From Flagellatimonas centrodinii (GTDB lineage: Bacteria > Pseudomonadota > Gammaproteobacteria > Nevskiales > Nevskiaceae): a stretch of 64,000 nt of DNA. Every line of letters starts with the position of its first letter. The stretch's first letter is position 1. Position numbers and translations under genes: made by a program. The notes under the pieces are model-generated. The model was not told the DNA's origin, did not search any database, and saw only the letters and a list, made by a program, of their open reading frames with translations. The stretch lies in assembly GCF_016918765.2 (NCBI RefSeq), contig NZ_CP092104.1:2790001-2854000 (forward strand), written 5' to 3'. Shown in pieces: positions 1 through 9,291 of this stretch.

Positions 1-1
1 C

Positions 2-952
<951 letters not shown>

Positions 953-965
953 ACCCCGACTAGCG

Positions 966-994
966 ACCTGCCCCGTGCATCGCATGGGGCAGGT
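966..994 (+). terminator. Hairpin 1 downstream of ilvC
   Basis: A 13-bp inverted repeat with one G-U pair (arms ACCTGCCCC and GGGGCAGGT at the base) closes on a 3-nt loop 13 bases after the ilvC stop. No T-run follows, so it may protect the 3' end rather than terminate. Confidence 0.4.
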
Positions 995-1021
995 AGCGTC
1001 AGGGTCGCTTGCGTGGCCCGA

Positions 1022-1047
1022 AAATCGCCCTCTCCGGAGGGCGATTT
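1022..1047 (+). terminator. Intrinsic terminator after ilvC (UNCG tetraloop)
   Basis: A perfect 11-bp stem starts AAATCGCCCT and ends AGGGCGATTT. It closes on a C(UCCG)G loop, a member of the very stable UNCG class. The 3' arm ends in TTT with another TTT three bases later. The A-rich 5' side makes it potentially bidirectional. It separates ilvC from pssA. Confidence 0.65.
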
Positions 1048-1094
1048 CCGTTTCTGACTGGGGTGCGCGTGTCCGGCTGCGCTACCATGCACGC

Positions 1095-1859
1095 ATGAAC
1101 GAACACGATCAGCCGCGGCGCCAGCGCAAGGGAATCTACCTGCTGCCCAACCTGTTCACCACCGGCACCCTGTTCGGTGGCTTCTTCGCCATTGTCTCGG
1201 CGATGAACGGTCATTTCAGCATGGCCGCGGCCGGCATCCTGGCGGCGATGATCGCGGATGCCCTGGATGGACGCATTGCCCGCCTCACCAATACCCAGAG
1301 CGATTTCGGCAAGGAATACGATTCGCTTTGCGACATGGTGGCCTTCGGCGTTGCCGCCTCGGTGGTGATGTACGCCTTCAGCCTGCACCACCTGGCCGAC
1401 TACAAGTGGCTGGGGGGCAAGCTGGGTTGGGTGGTCGCGTTCCTGTTCACCGCCTGCACGGCGTTGCGGTTGGCGCGCTTCAACGTTCTGGCGGCCATCG
1501 CCGGCAGCAACAAGGACTTTTTCGGCCTGCCCAGCCCGGCAGCTGCGGCGGTCATCACCTTCTTTGTCTGGACCGCGCACAGCAACGGTCTCGACGGCGC
1601 CACCCTGCTGGTGCCGGCCACAGTACTGACGGTGGTGATTGCCTTGCTGATGGTGAGCAATTTCCGCTACTCCAGTTTCAAGCAGATCAAGCTGGCGGAG
1701 CGGGTGCCCTTCTTCAAACTGCTGGTGGCGGTCGGGTTGATCGTGCTGGTCGCCACCAATCCGCCACTGGTCCTGTTCCTGACCTTCTTCGGTTATGCCT
1801 TGTCAGCGCCGTTGGCGGCCGCCTGGCGGCGCTATCGGGGCCGACCGACGGCGGTTTGA
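1095..1859 (+). CDS. pssA: CDP-diacylglycerol--serine O-phosphatidyltransferase
   Basis: Membrane enzyme that transfers phosphatidyl from CDP-DAG to serine, giving phosphatidylserine, the precursor of phosphatidylethanolamine. The 254-residue protein carries the full CDP-alcohol phosphotransferase signature D-x2-DG-x2-AR-x8-G-x3-D-x3-D at about residues 55-80, followed by several hydrophobic helices. I chose the ATG at 1095 because the protein then begins shortly before the conserved KGIYLLPNL segment; the frame stays open upstream but is unlike the family. There is no Shine-Dalgarno sequence. A TACCAT hexamer sits 6 nt before the ATG, so the transcript may be leaderless. It makes type II (multi-pass) PS synthase, unlike the E. 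coli enzyme. Confidence 0.93.
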   Translation: MNEHDQPRRQRKGIYLLPNLFTTGTLFGGFFAIVSAMNGHFSMAAAGILAAMIADALDGRIARLTNTQSDFGKEYDSLCDMVAFGVAASVVMYAFSLHHLADYKWLGGKLGWVVAFLFTACTALRLARFNVLAAIAGSNKDFFGLPSPAAAAVITFFVWTAHSNGLDGATLLVPATVLTVVIALLMVSNFRYSSFKQIKLAERVPFFKLLVAVGLIVLVATNPPLVLFLTFFGYALSAPLAAAWRRYRGRPTAV

Positions 1860-1883
1860 ACGCTGGCGGGTTTGGAGTATCAT
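1856..1883 (+). promoter_or_regulatory. Candidate sigma-70 promoter of the leuA leader
   Basis: TTGAAC and TATCAT are separated by 16 bp, directly over and after the pssA stop codon. The -10 matches the consensus at 5 of 6 positions. Predicted transcription would start near 1890, just before the leader ORF. Confidence 0.45.
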
Positions 1884-1891
1884 CCAAGGCC

Positions 1892-1981
1892 ATGATCATG
1901 TCGTATGCCAAGCAGGTCTTCCCGGTGGCCCCCGGCCGCTGTGGTGCGCTGCGACTTCCGGGCCTGCGCCTTCTGCCGTAA
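1892..1981 (+). CDS. Putative leuA leader peptide (29 aa)
   Basis: A 29-codon ORF lies between pssA and leuA and starts 8 nt after the candidate -10 hexamer. Five of the last ten codons are leucine (CTG, CTT, CTG, CTT, CTG), interleaved with Arg and Pro, and two use CTT, an uncommon Leu codon in this GC-rich sequence. The last codons and the TAA stop fall in a small hairpin (1971-1988). Leu-codon clusters upstream of a leucine gene are the hallmark of ribosome-mediated attenuation. That role here is inference. A second ATG at 1898 is an alternative start. Confidence 0.55.
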   Translation: MIMSYAKQVFPVAPGRCGALRLPGLRLLP

Positions 1982-1988
1982 GGCAGAA
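1971..1988 (+). promoter_or_regulatory. Hairpin over the leader-peptide stop codon (attenuator candidate)
   Basis: The 7-bp stem TTCTGCC/GGCAGAA closes on GTAA, a GNRA-type loop that contains the TAA stop. A ribosome stalled on the last Leu codons would cover the left arm. Further hairpins follow before leuA: 2004-2023 (GCGCGG/CCGCGC) and 2054-2075 (ACGCG/CGCGT core plus GGC/GCC). No U-tract is present, so control, if any, may be translational or Rho-dependent rather than by intrinsic termination. Confidence 0.4.
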
Positions 1989-2095
1989 CGACGATCAGCG
2001 CCCGCGCGGGGCCCAAGCCGCGCAACCTGAACCGCTTATCCCCGAATCGCCACGGCGACGCGTTGAGCGCGTGCCGGAAGACCTGAGGTGCCCTC

Positions 2096-3766
2096 ATGGC
2101 CATGTTGACTGATCCCTCCAAGAAATACCGTTCCTTCGCGCCGGTTCACCTGCGCGACCGTACCTGGCCGGACGCGGTGCTCACCGCGCCGCCGATCTGG
2201 CTGTCGACAGACCTGCGGGACGGCAACCAGGCCCTCATCGAGCCGATGAATGCCGAGCGCAAGCTGCGCATGTTCGACCTGCTGGTGAAAGTGGGTTTCA
2301 AGGAAATCGAGGTCGGCTTTCCGTCGGCATCGCAGACCGAATTCGACTTTCACCGTCACCTGATCGATAACGGTCTGATCCCTGATGACGTCACCATCCA
2401 GGTCTTGACGCCGGCGCGGGATACCCTGATCCGCCGGTCCTTCGAGGCACTGAAGGGCGTGCCGCGGGCGATCGTGCACATCTATAACGCAGTGGCCCCG
2501 GTGATGCGGCGCGTCGTCTTCAAGATGAGCGAGGACGAGATCGTCGAGCTGGCCGTGTCGCACATCCGGCTGGCGCGCGAACTGGCCGAGGCCAATCCGG
2601 AGACCGACTGGCGGTTCGAATACTCGCCGGAGATGTTCTCGGGCACCGAGCTGGCGTTCTCCAAGCGGGTGGTGGATGCGGTGGTGGAGGCCTCCGGGGC
2701 AACACCGGAACGGCCGATCATCATCAATCTGCCGTCGACGGTGGAGCACTCGACGCCGAACATCTTCGCCGACATGGTCGAGTGGATGCATCGTAATCTG
2801 GCCCGCCGCGACGCGGTGATCCTGTCGATTCATCCGCACAATGACCGTGGCACCGGCATTGCTGCTGGCGAGTTTGCCTTGATGGCCGGCGCCGATCGCA
2901 TCGAAGGCTGCCTGTTCGGCAACGGCGAGCGCACCGGCAATTTCGACGTCGTCAACCTGGCGCTGAACCTGTACACCCAGGGCGTACACCCGAAGCTGGA
3001 CTTGTCGGACATCGACGAGGTGCGGCGGACGGTCGAGTACTGCAACCAGTTGCCGGTTCATCCGCGGCATCCCTATGTCGGCGATCTGGTGTTCACCTCC
3101 TTTTCGGGGTCCCACCAGGATGCGATCAAGAAGGCCTTCGATGCCCGCAAGGCCGACGATATCTGGGAGATGCCGTATTTGCCCATCGACCCGCTGGATA
3201 TCGGCCGTTCCTACGAGGCGGTGATCCGCGTCAACTCGCAGTCTGGCAAGGGCGGCATCAGCTACCTGCTGGAGCACGAGTACGGCTTGGTGCTGCCGCG
3301 TCGTCTGCAGATCGAGTTCTCGCAGGTGGTGCAGGCCGTCACCGATCTGTCGGGCAAGGAAGTGACCGCGTCTGAGATCTGGTCAATCTTCGAGCAGACC
3401 TACCTGAACGCGACCGCGCCCTTTGCCTATCGCTCGCATCATCTGGTGGAGGATTCGACCCAGGATGCGGTAATGCTGAACTGCGAAGTAATGGTGAATG
3501 GCCAGCCCAACAAGCTGCGCGGCGAAGGCAATGGTCCCATCGACGCTTTCGTCAAGGCCATGACGGATGTCATCGGGGCGCCGGTATCGGTGGTTGATTA
3601 TCACGAGCACGCACTTGCTGGTGGCGCGGATGCCCGCGCCGTGACCTACATCGAGCTGAAGGCGGGTGACGGGCGCACCCTGTTCGGCGTGGGTCAGGAC
3701 GCCAATATCGTGACCGCTTCGCTGAAGGCGATTCTGTCGGCGCTCAATCGCCTGGCCGCCAGCTGA
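2096..3766 (+). CDS. leuA: 2-isopropylmalate synthase
   Basis: Condenses 2-ketoisovalerate with acetyl-CoA, the first committed step of leucine synthesis. At 556 residues it is the long form found in Pseudomonas and relatives. The TIM-barrel catalytic domain contains the metal/substrate segment STDLRDGNQ near residue 40 and the HPHNDRGTG signature near residue 245. A C-terminal LeuA dimer (leucine-feedback) domain follows. The ATG at 2096 is preceded by GAGGTG at 5-nt spacing; the ATG at 2102 would be 11 nt away and is less likely. The leader peptide upstream may add transcriptional or translational control by leucyl-tRNA supply. Confidence 0.97.
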   Translation: MAMLTDPSKKYRSFAPVHLRDRTWPDAVLTAPPIWLSTDLRDGNQALIEPMNAERKLRMFDLLVKVGFKEIEVGFPSASQTEFDFHRHLIDNGLIPDDVTIQVLTPARDTLIRRSFEALKGVPRAIVHIYNAVAPVMRRVVFKMSEDEIVELAVSHIRLARELAEANPETDWRFEYSPEMFSGTELAFSKRVVDAVVEASGATPERPIIINLPSTVEHSTPNIFADMVEWMHRNLARRDAVILSIHPHNDRGTGIAAGEFALMAGADRIEGCLFGNGERTGNFDVVNLALNLYTQGVHPKLDLSDIDEVRRTVEYCNQLPVHPRHPYVGDLVFTSFSGSHQDAIKKAFDARKADDIWEMPYLPIDPLDIGRSYEAVIRVNSQSGKGGISYLLEHEYGLVLPRRLQIEFSQVVQAVTDLSGKEVTASEIWSIFEQTYLNATAPFAYRSHHLVEDSTQDAVMLNCEVMVNGQPNKLRGEGNGPIDAFVKAMTDVIGAPVSVVDYHEHALAGGADARAVTYIELKAGDGRTLFGVGQDANIVTASLKAILSALNRLAAS

Positions 3767-3801
3767 TTGGCGGGGACGGCGGGTGGCAGCCACAATAGGG
3801 G

Positions 3802-4593
3802 ATGACCGGTTCCTCCCGCGACACCCTGAAACGCCTCGGCATCGAAACCTGGACCCTGCGGACGCCCCGCGGGGCCGGGTCTGTCGACTCCACAGCAGCG
3901 GCGGTGCCGTCGCCCGCCAGGGCCGCGGACACTGCCGTGGTGAGCACGATGCCCGTCTCGGCTGACCGCACGCCCACCGCGCCGGCGACCCGCCCGTCGC
4001 CCCCAGAGCGCCGTGCCGAGGATGCCCTGCCTGCCGACTGGGAGGGCTTGCAGGCTGCGGTTGCCGGCTGCACCCGGTGTTCGCTGTGCGAGACCCGCAC
4101 CCAGACCGTGTTCGGGGTGGGTGGTCGGTCGGCGCCGCTGATGGTGGTCGGTGAGGGGCCGGGAGCCGACGAGGATGCGCAGGGCGAACCCTTTGTCGGC
4201 CGTGCCGGCAAGCTACTCGACCAGATGCTCGCCGCGATCGGACATTCGCGACAGGACAACGTTTTCATCGCCAACGTCGTCAAGTGTCGGCCCCCCGGGA
4301 ACCGCGATCCGGCACCGTCCGAGGCCGAGGCCTGCCGCGCGTACCTCGAACAACAGATCGCGCTGGTGCGGCCGAAGCTGATCGTTGCCCTCGGGCGGGT
4401 GGCCGCACAGCGGCTGCTGGCCACCGATGAGGCGTTGGCCCGGCTTCGGGGGCCTCTGCATCACTACGGCCCATTGCAGATCCCGCTGATGATCACGTAT
4501 CACCCGGCCTATCTGCTGCGCAGCCCCCGCGAAAAAGCGAAGAGCTGGGAGGACCTGAAGAAGGTCCACCGTTTCCTCAACGGGATTGCGTGA
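3802..4593 (+). CDS. Family 4 uracil-DNA glycosylase with a HolD(psi)-like N-terminal peptide
   Basis: Removes uracil from DNA. The 263-residue protein has three parts. Residues 1-25 carry RD, then LGI at 12-14, W17, L19-R20 and P22, resembling the N-terminal clamp-loader-binding peptide of E. coli HolD. Residues 26-75 are Ala/Pro/Ser/Thr-rich linker. Residues 76-263 are the glycosylase. It shows C90/C93 and C162/C178 as likely 4Fe-4S ligands, the GEGPGADEDAQGEPFVGRAG active-site motif at about 117-136, and a late YHPAYLLR motif. It overlaps rimI by GTGA, the position holD holds in E. coli. No Shine-Dalgarno is present; CACAAT lies 5 nt before the ATG. The glycosylase call is firm and the psi-like peptide is my inference. 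Confidence 0.92.
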   Translation: MTGSSRDTLKRLGIETWTLRTPRGAGSVDSTAAAVPSPARAADTAVVSTMPVSADRTPTAPATRPSPPERRAEDALPADWEGLQAAVAGCTRCSLCETRTQTVFGVGGRSAPLMVVGEGPGADEDAQGEPFVGRAGKLLDQMLAAIGHSRQDNVFIANVVKCRPPGNRDPAPSEAEACRAYLEQQIALVRPKLIVALGRVAAQRLLATDEALARLRGPLHHYGPLQIPLMITYHPAYLLRSPREKAKSWEDLKKVHRFLNGIA

Positions 4594-5066
4594 GCGCCCG
4601 CGCCGACACGCTGTGGCGGTTGCAGCCGATGCATCCGCTACATCTGGACGCGGTGCTGGATATCGAGCACCGTGCCTATCCGTTCCCCTGGAGCCGCGGT
4701 GTGTTCGAGGACTGTCTGCGGGTCGGCTACAGCTGCTGGGTCGCCAACGACAGCATCGGCCGAATTCTCGGGTACGGGGTGATGACCATGGCCGTCGGCG
4801 AAGCCCATCTACTCAACATCTGCGTCGATCCCGCACAGCAACGGCGCGGCTTGGCCTGTTACCTGCTCGATCACCTGATCGACATTGCCCGGCACGCGGG
4901 GACCGAACACCTGTTTCTGGAGGTGCGCGGCTCCAACACGCCGGCGATCCGCCTCTATGAGCGCTACGGCTTTGCCCAGGTCGGGTTGCGACGGGACTAC
5001 TACCCGGCAGCCGATGGCCGCGAGGATGCCCGGGTGATGGCCCTGCAGATGGTGCCGCTGCGATGA
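4590..5066 (+). CDS. rimI: Ribosomal protein S18-alanine N-acetyltransferase
   Basis: GNAT-fold enzyme that acetylates the N-terminal alanine of S18. The 158-residue protein has the acetyl-CoA loop Q-Q-R-R-G-L-A near residue 82 and the RimI-typical NICVDP and RLYERYGF segments. It starts with GTG, overlapping the glycosylase stop (GTGA). It ends in an ATGA overlap with the downstream transporter, so the three genes are translationally coupled. Confidence 0.9.
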   Translation: MSARADTLWRLQPMHPLHLDAVLDIEHRAYPFPWSRGVFEDCLRVGYSCWVANDSIGRILGYGVMTMAVGEAHLLNICVDPAQQRRGLACYLLDHLIDIARHAGTEHLFLEVRGSNTPAIRLYERYGFAQVGLRRDYYPAADGREDARVMALQMVPLR

Positions 5067-6301
5067 ACGACCATCGTCGCGCGCAGTGGTCGTGGGCCAT
5101 CTACGACTGGGGCAATTCGGCGTTTGCCACCACCGTGATGGCCGGCTTCTTCCCGATCTTCTTCAATGAGTTCTGGGCGGTGGGCGTGGCGCCCGAGACC
5201 CAGACCCTCTACCAGGGGCTGACGTCCACCGTCGCCAGCCTGTTCGTGATGCTGACGGCCCCATGGTTCGGCACGCTGGCCGATCGCCACGGCCGCCACA
5301 AGCACTGGTTGGCCGCCTTCACGGTGATCGGCGTTGTGACCACCGCGGCGCTGTTTCTGGTCGGCCGCGGTCAGTGGGGATGGGCGGTGGTGTTGTCCAT
5401 CATCGGTCGCATCGGGTTTTTCGGGGGGCTCAGCTTTTACGATGCGCTGCTGACCCGGGTGGCGGCACCGGATGAACGTGACCGCGTGTCGGCGCTCGGG
5501 TACGGCCTGGGGTATCTGGGGGGCGGGGTTCTTTTTTCGGTCAACGTGATGATGGCCCTGAAACCGGCCTGGTTCGGCCTGCCGGATGCCGCCTGGGCCA
5601 CCCGAATTGCCTTTCTGAGTGTGGCAATTTGGTGGGCGGTGTTCTCGTTGCCGCTGTTTCTGCGGGTGCCGGCGGCAGCGGCGCAGCCGGGGGGGGTGTC
5701 GAGCTGGACGAGCCTGCGTGAGACCGCACGGGAGCTGCGGGCGATGCCGGCAGTCTGGATGTTTCTGCTCGCGTACTGGCTGTATATCGACGGCGTCGAC
5801 ACCATCATCATCATGGCGGTCGACTTCGGCATGAAGCTGGGGCTGCCGTCCGAAAGCCTGATCAAGGCCCTGCTACTGGTGCAGTTCATCGGGTTTCCGG
5901 CAGCGATCATCTTCGGCCGCCTGGGTGACCGCCTGGGCACCCGCAACGCCTTGTTGCTGGCGCTGGCGGTCTATATCGGGGTCACCCTGTGGGCCTACAC
6001 GCTGCAGACCGAGGGGCAGTTCTATGCCATGGCAGCCGCCATCGGCTGTGTTCAAGGGGGTATCCAGTCGCTATCGCGAGCGTATTTCTCGCGTCTGATT
6101 CCGGTCGAGCAGGCGGGCAAGTTTTTTGGCTTCTACAACATGCTTGGCAAGTTCGCGGCGGTGCTGGGGCCCTTGGTTGTCGGCCTCACGGCCCAGTTCA
6201 CCGGCAACCCCAGGCTGGCGATTCTCAGCCTGCTGGTGTTCTTTGTGGCCGGAGCAGCGCTGTTGTGGCGCGCCGACCGATTACGCGGGGCCAGCGCCTG
6301 A
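5063..6301 (+). CDS. MFS transporter, UMF1/Atg22-like family
   Basis: A 412-residue integral membrane protein with about 12 hydrophobic helices. The N-terminal AIYDWGNSAFATTV segment is the signature of the UMF1 (vacuole effluxer Atg22-like) branch. A typical MFS loop follows helix 2 (GTLADRHGRHK), with its repeat in the second half (GRLGDRLGTRN). The substrate is unknown; amino-acid efflux is described for yeast Atg22 but cannot be assumed here. The start overlaps the rimI stop by ATGA. The last 21 bases overlap the convergent tgpA gene. Confidence 0.85.
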   Translation: MNDHRRAQWSWAIYDWGNSAFATTVMAGFFPIFFNEFWAVGVAPETQTLYQGLTSTVASLFVMLTAPWFGTLADRHGRHKHWLAAFTVIGVVTTAALFLVGRGQWGWAVVLSIIGRIGFFGGLSFYDALLTRVAAPDERDRVSALGYGLGYLGGGVLFSVNVMMALKPAWFGLPDAAWATRIAFLSVAIWWAVFSLPLFLRVPAAAAQPGGVSSWTSLRETARELRAMPAVWMFLLAYWLYIDGVDTIIIMAVDFGMKLGLPSESLIKALLLVQFIGFPAAIIFGRLGDRLGTRNALLLALAVYIGVTLWAYTLQTEGQFYAMAAAIGCVQGGIQSLSRAYFSRLIPVEQAGKFFGFYNMLGKFAAVLGPLVVGLTAQFTGNPRLAILSLLVFFVAGAALLWRADRLRGASA

Positions 6302-8281
6302 GCGGTCGACCGGCGCCTTCAGCAAGGCGTTCACGGCCACCCGCAGGCGCTGCAGACCGGTGGCGTCGGGGACCTGCAGGTACCGCATCTGCTGATAGGC
6401 AGTGCCGGCGGCGGTCAGCAGGTCGGCCTGCTCGGGACGCTGGGTGCAGAGACGACGAACGAAATCGCGCGGCCCTTCGTGGGCGCGCTGGGGCAACCCC
6501 TGACGGGCAAAGTGACGTTGCAGGCGCCGCCATTCGCGGCTGGCGGCGTCGGCCGGACGAGCAGGGCGCAGACCGCGCAGCAACTGCAAGCTGATCAATG
6601 CCAGCAGACCGGTGACCCCGGCGGTCAGCCACAACACCATTTCGGTCCAGTCGTCGATGCCGAGGCGGCTCAGCAGGTCGCGCTGTACCTCCGGGCCGTA
6701 GGCCAGTACCCAGCGGTTCCATTTGGCGTTGAGCCAGTCCCAGCGCGCCACGGTGGCGGTCCACAGGCCTTCGCCGCGGTCCCAGAAGCCGGCGTCGCCA
6801 GCACCACCGCCAGCGATCGACTCGCTGAAACCCTGCTCGATGCGGTCGGGTGAAACCGCTGCGGTGGGATCGATCCGTTGCCAGCCGACCCCTTCGAGCC
6901 AGACTTCGGTCCAAGCATGCGCATCGGACTGGCGGACCACCCAGTAGCCGCCGACGCCATTGGGTTCGCCGCCCTGGTAGCCGACGACCACGCGGGACGG
7001 TATTCCCGCCAGCCGCATCATCACCACGAAGCTGCTGGCGTAGTGTTCACAGAAGCCGGCTCGGGTCTGGAACAGAAATTCGTCCACCGGCTGGGCGCCG
7101 AGCAGGGGCGGTTGCAGGGTGTAGCGGAACGGTTCCTGTCGAAAGTATCGGAGCGCCCGTTCGATCATGGCCGGGTCGTCGAGGCCGTCGTTTCGCCAGC
7201 CGGATACCAAGGCGCGGGCACCGGGTGCCACGTCGTCCGGTAGCCGCAGGTTGCTGGCTTCCTGCCAGCGGCTCAGGCCGTGCGGCTCCAGCTGGAAATC
7301 GGTGCGCGCAACCGCACGATAGAGACGGCGTTCGGTGACGCGCTTGCGTGCCACCAGCTGCGCATCACTGTTGACCCGGGTTTCCGGTGGCAGCGCTGCT
7401 GTATCGGTGAGTTCGAGCCCGAACAGCCAATGAGTGCGGGTCGGCTCGAGGACCATCTCATAGGGCAGGGCGGCGCCCTCGAAGCGCATGTCGGGAGTCG
7501 GTGCATCATTGCGCCGAAAGCCGATTTCCCACTTGCGGCCGTCGTAGAAATCGAACACCGGCCCGCGCCAATAAAGATCGCGCTGTGATGGCGGTGTGCC
7601 TTCGAACTGCACCCGGAACGCCACGGCCTCGGACAGGATCAGGTCGGCGATGTCGCCCGGCGACATACTGTCGGGGATGCCGCTGCGCGAGGCGCCGGCA
7701 TCCGCAGGCAAGCCCCATAGCGGCCCGGGAATCCGCGGAAACAGGACGAAGATCACCAGCATGACCGGCAGCGCCTGCCCGGTCAGTCGCAGGCTGAGGC
7801 GCAAGGTCTCGCGAAATGGCAACAGCGGCTCGCGATGATGAATTTCGATCAGCAGCGCGGTAATCATTACGGCGCTACTGAGCATCCACAGCAGGGTCCA
7901 GATTTCCTGTGAGAACAGGAAATGGGTGAGCAGCAGGAAGTACAGCAGGAACACCACCACCATCACGTCGCGGCGGCTGCGCATCTCCAGCAGCTTGAAG
8001 CCGGTCATCAGCACCAGCAGCGCGGTTCCCGAATGCTGACCGTTGATGCGGCCGAAACTCAGGTAGACGGCGATGAAGGCCGCGACGGTCAATATCACCC
8101 TGACCGCCATGCCGGGTAGGGGCCAACCGCGCTGCAGGGCGGCGTAGCGCCACAGCAGGCTGGCGGCTACGGCGACACTCTCCCACCACGGCAATCGCAG
8201 TGCATGCGGCGCCAGCACCAGCACCAGTACTGCCAGCATTCGCAGCAGGGTGGCGCGGGGCAGAACGTCGTCGACCCTCAT
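6281..8281 (-). CDS. tgpA: TgpA-type membrane transglutaminase (DUF3488 plus transglutaminase-like)
   Basis: A 666-residue protein. An N-terminal block of about six transmembrane helices (DUF3488) precedes a periplasmic transglutaminase core. The catalytic Cys is in TRAGFCEHYASSF (about residue 410), His in SDAHAWTEVW (about 452) and Asp in RIDPTAAV (about 465). One further helix and a soluble tail with a DUF4129-like look follow. In Pseudomonas aeruginosa TgpA is essential and membrane bound, but its substrate is unclear. The ATG at 8281 overlaps the stop of the DUF58 gene (ATGA). It is the last gene of a moxR-DUF58-tgpA operon, and its 3' end overlaps the convergent transporter by 21 bp. 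Confidence 0.88.
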   Translation of the reverse strand: MRVDDVLPRATLLRMLAVLVLVLAPHALRLPWWESVAVAASLLWRYAALQRGWPLPGMAVRVILTVAAFIAVYLSFGRINGQHSGTALLVLMTGFKLLEMRSRRDVMVVVFLLYFLLLTHFLFSQEIWTLLWMLSSAVMITALLIEIHHREPLLPFRETLRLSLRLTGQALPVMLVIFVLFPRIPGPLWGLPADAGASRSGIPDSMSPGDIADLILSEAVAFRVQFEGTPPSQRDLYWRGPVFDFYDGRKWEIGFRRNDAPTPDMRFEGAALPYEMVLEPTRTHWLFGLELTDTAALPPETRVNSDAQLVARKRVTERRLYRAVARTDFQLEPHGLSRWQEASNLRLPDDVAPGARALVSGWRNDGLDDPAMIERALRYFRQEPFRYTLQPPLLGAQPVDEFLFQTRAGFCEHYASSFVVMMRLAGIPSRVVVGYQGGEPNGVGGYWVVRQSDAHAWTEVWLEGVGWQRIDPTAAVSPDRIEQGFSESIAGGGAGDAGFWDRGEGLWTATVARWDWLNAKWNRWVLAYGPEVQRDLLSRLGIDDWTEMVLWLTAGVTGLLALISLQLLRGLRPARPADAASREWRRLQRHFARQGLPQRAHEGPRDFVRRLCTQRPEQADLLTAAGTAYQQMRYLQVPDATGLQRLRVAVNALLKAPVDRSGAGPA

Positions 8282-9291
8282 GTCGCCATCGCTTCGGGGG
8301 CCCCATGCAAGGCGAGAGCTCGCAGGCAACGGTGTCGATGCTGATCGCCGGTGCCCAGCGGCACCGTCCGATCGGGCAACTGCAACCCGTAGGGCGTGCC
8401 GCGGGCATCAAGGTCGAGCACCCAGCGGGTGAGACGCGACAGTCGTGCCTCAAGGTCGACGCCGGGCGCCGCATCAAGTGTCAGCCAGCTTTCGGGTGCT
8501 TGCGGATCGTCGAACTGCTTGACCACCGGCTGCTGGAGCTTCGGCAAGCTTTTCCAGTGGATGGTGTTGAGAGTGTCGCCACGCTGATAGCCGCGCAGGC
8601 CGGCAAAGCGGTCCTGGCCGCTACGGGCGGCCTCGGCCTCGCCGGTCTCCGCAGGGGCCTGCTGCGGCGGTGGCAGATGGTCGGCGGCAGGTGTTGGGTA
8701 GACCAGCACCCGCTGCCGCAACCAGATCAGGGTCCAGGCATGGAACAGACCGAGCGGAAATTCCGAGGCGATGCTGAAGATCGGTGCCGGATGCCAACCG
8801 CGGCGCTCGGTCGGCAAGGCGAGATTCAGCGTTACCGTGCCTTCCAGTGGCACGTCGACCGGCGGCCCCAGGGGCCGTCCAGGGGTTGCGCGCGACCAGG
8901 CCGCGGCGATGCTGTAGTGCGGCCGTCGACCGTGTTGCCGCAACTGTAGCTGGAAGCGAGCCGACTCCCCGGCGAACACCGGCGCAGCGCCCCCGGCGCT
9001 GACCTCGACGCCGGCCAGGTTGGCGTGGGTGTGGTGCATGCCCACCAGTCCCAGTGCCCCGATCAGGAAGGTCAGCGCGAAGCCCATGCTGTTGGTGTAG
9101 TTCATCGACCCCAGCAGCATCACCAGCGCCAACAACCCGAAGCCATAGCCGAAGCGGGTGGGCAGGATGTAGACCCGCTGACGCGGGATGGTGACCGGGC
9201 CGGGCTGCTGTTTCACCCGGGCCAACACCCAGGCATCGATGCGGGCCTGGATGGCCTGGAACGGGCGAGGGCGGCGGAGCCGGAACCGCAT
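8278..9291 (-). CDS. DUF58 domain protein (MoxR-associated)
   Basis: A 337-residue membrane-anchored protein. Two adjacent N-terminal hydrophobic helices (about residues 40-80) are followed by an extracytoplasmic/beta region and then the DUF58 signature, R-G-Y-Q-R-G-D-x5-I-H-W-K-S. The C-terminal part has a von Willebrand A-like fold in this family. The ATG at 9291 overlaps the moxR stop (ATGA), which excludes the longer open frame running upstream antisense to moxR. Its place between a MoxR ATPase and a transglutaminase is the standard arrangement; the molecular role is not known. Confidence 0.88.
   Translation of the reverse strand: MRFRLRRPRPFQAIQARIDAWVLARVKQQPGPVTIPRQRVYILPTRFGYGFGLLALVMLLGSMNYTNSMGFALTFLIGALGLVGMHHTHANLAGVEVSAGGAAPVFAGESARFQLQLRQHGRRPHYSIAAAWSRATPGRPLGPPVDVPLEGTVTLNLALPTERRGWHPAPIFSIASEFPLGLFHAWTLIWLRQRVLVYPTPAADHLPPPQQAPAETGEAEAARSGQDRFAGLRGYQRGDTLNTIHWKSLPKLQQPVVKQFDDPQAPESWLTLDAAPGVDLEARLSRLTRWVLDLDARGTPYGLQLPDRTVPLGTGDQHRHRCLRALALHGAPEAMAT

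Noticed and set aside
2036-3277. 413-codon minus-strand frame antisense to leuA
   Set aside because: It opposes a complete leuA with catalytic motifs and has no start signals.
5063-6301. Assigning the MFS protein as an amino-acid exporter
   Set aside because: Only family membership (UMF1/Atg22-like) is visible; no substrate evidence in the sequence or neighbours.
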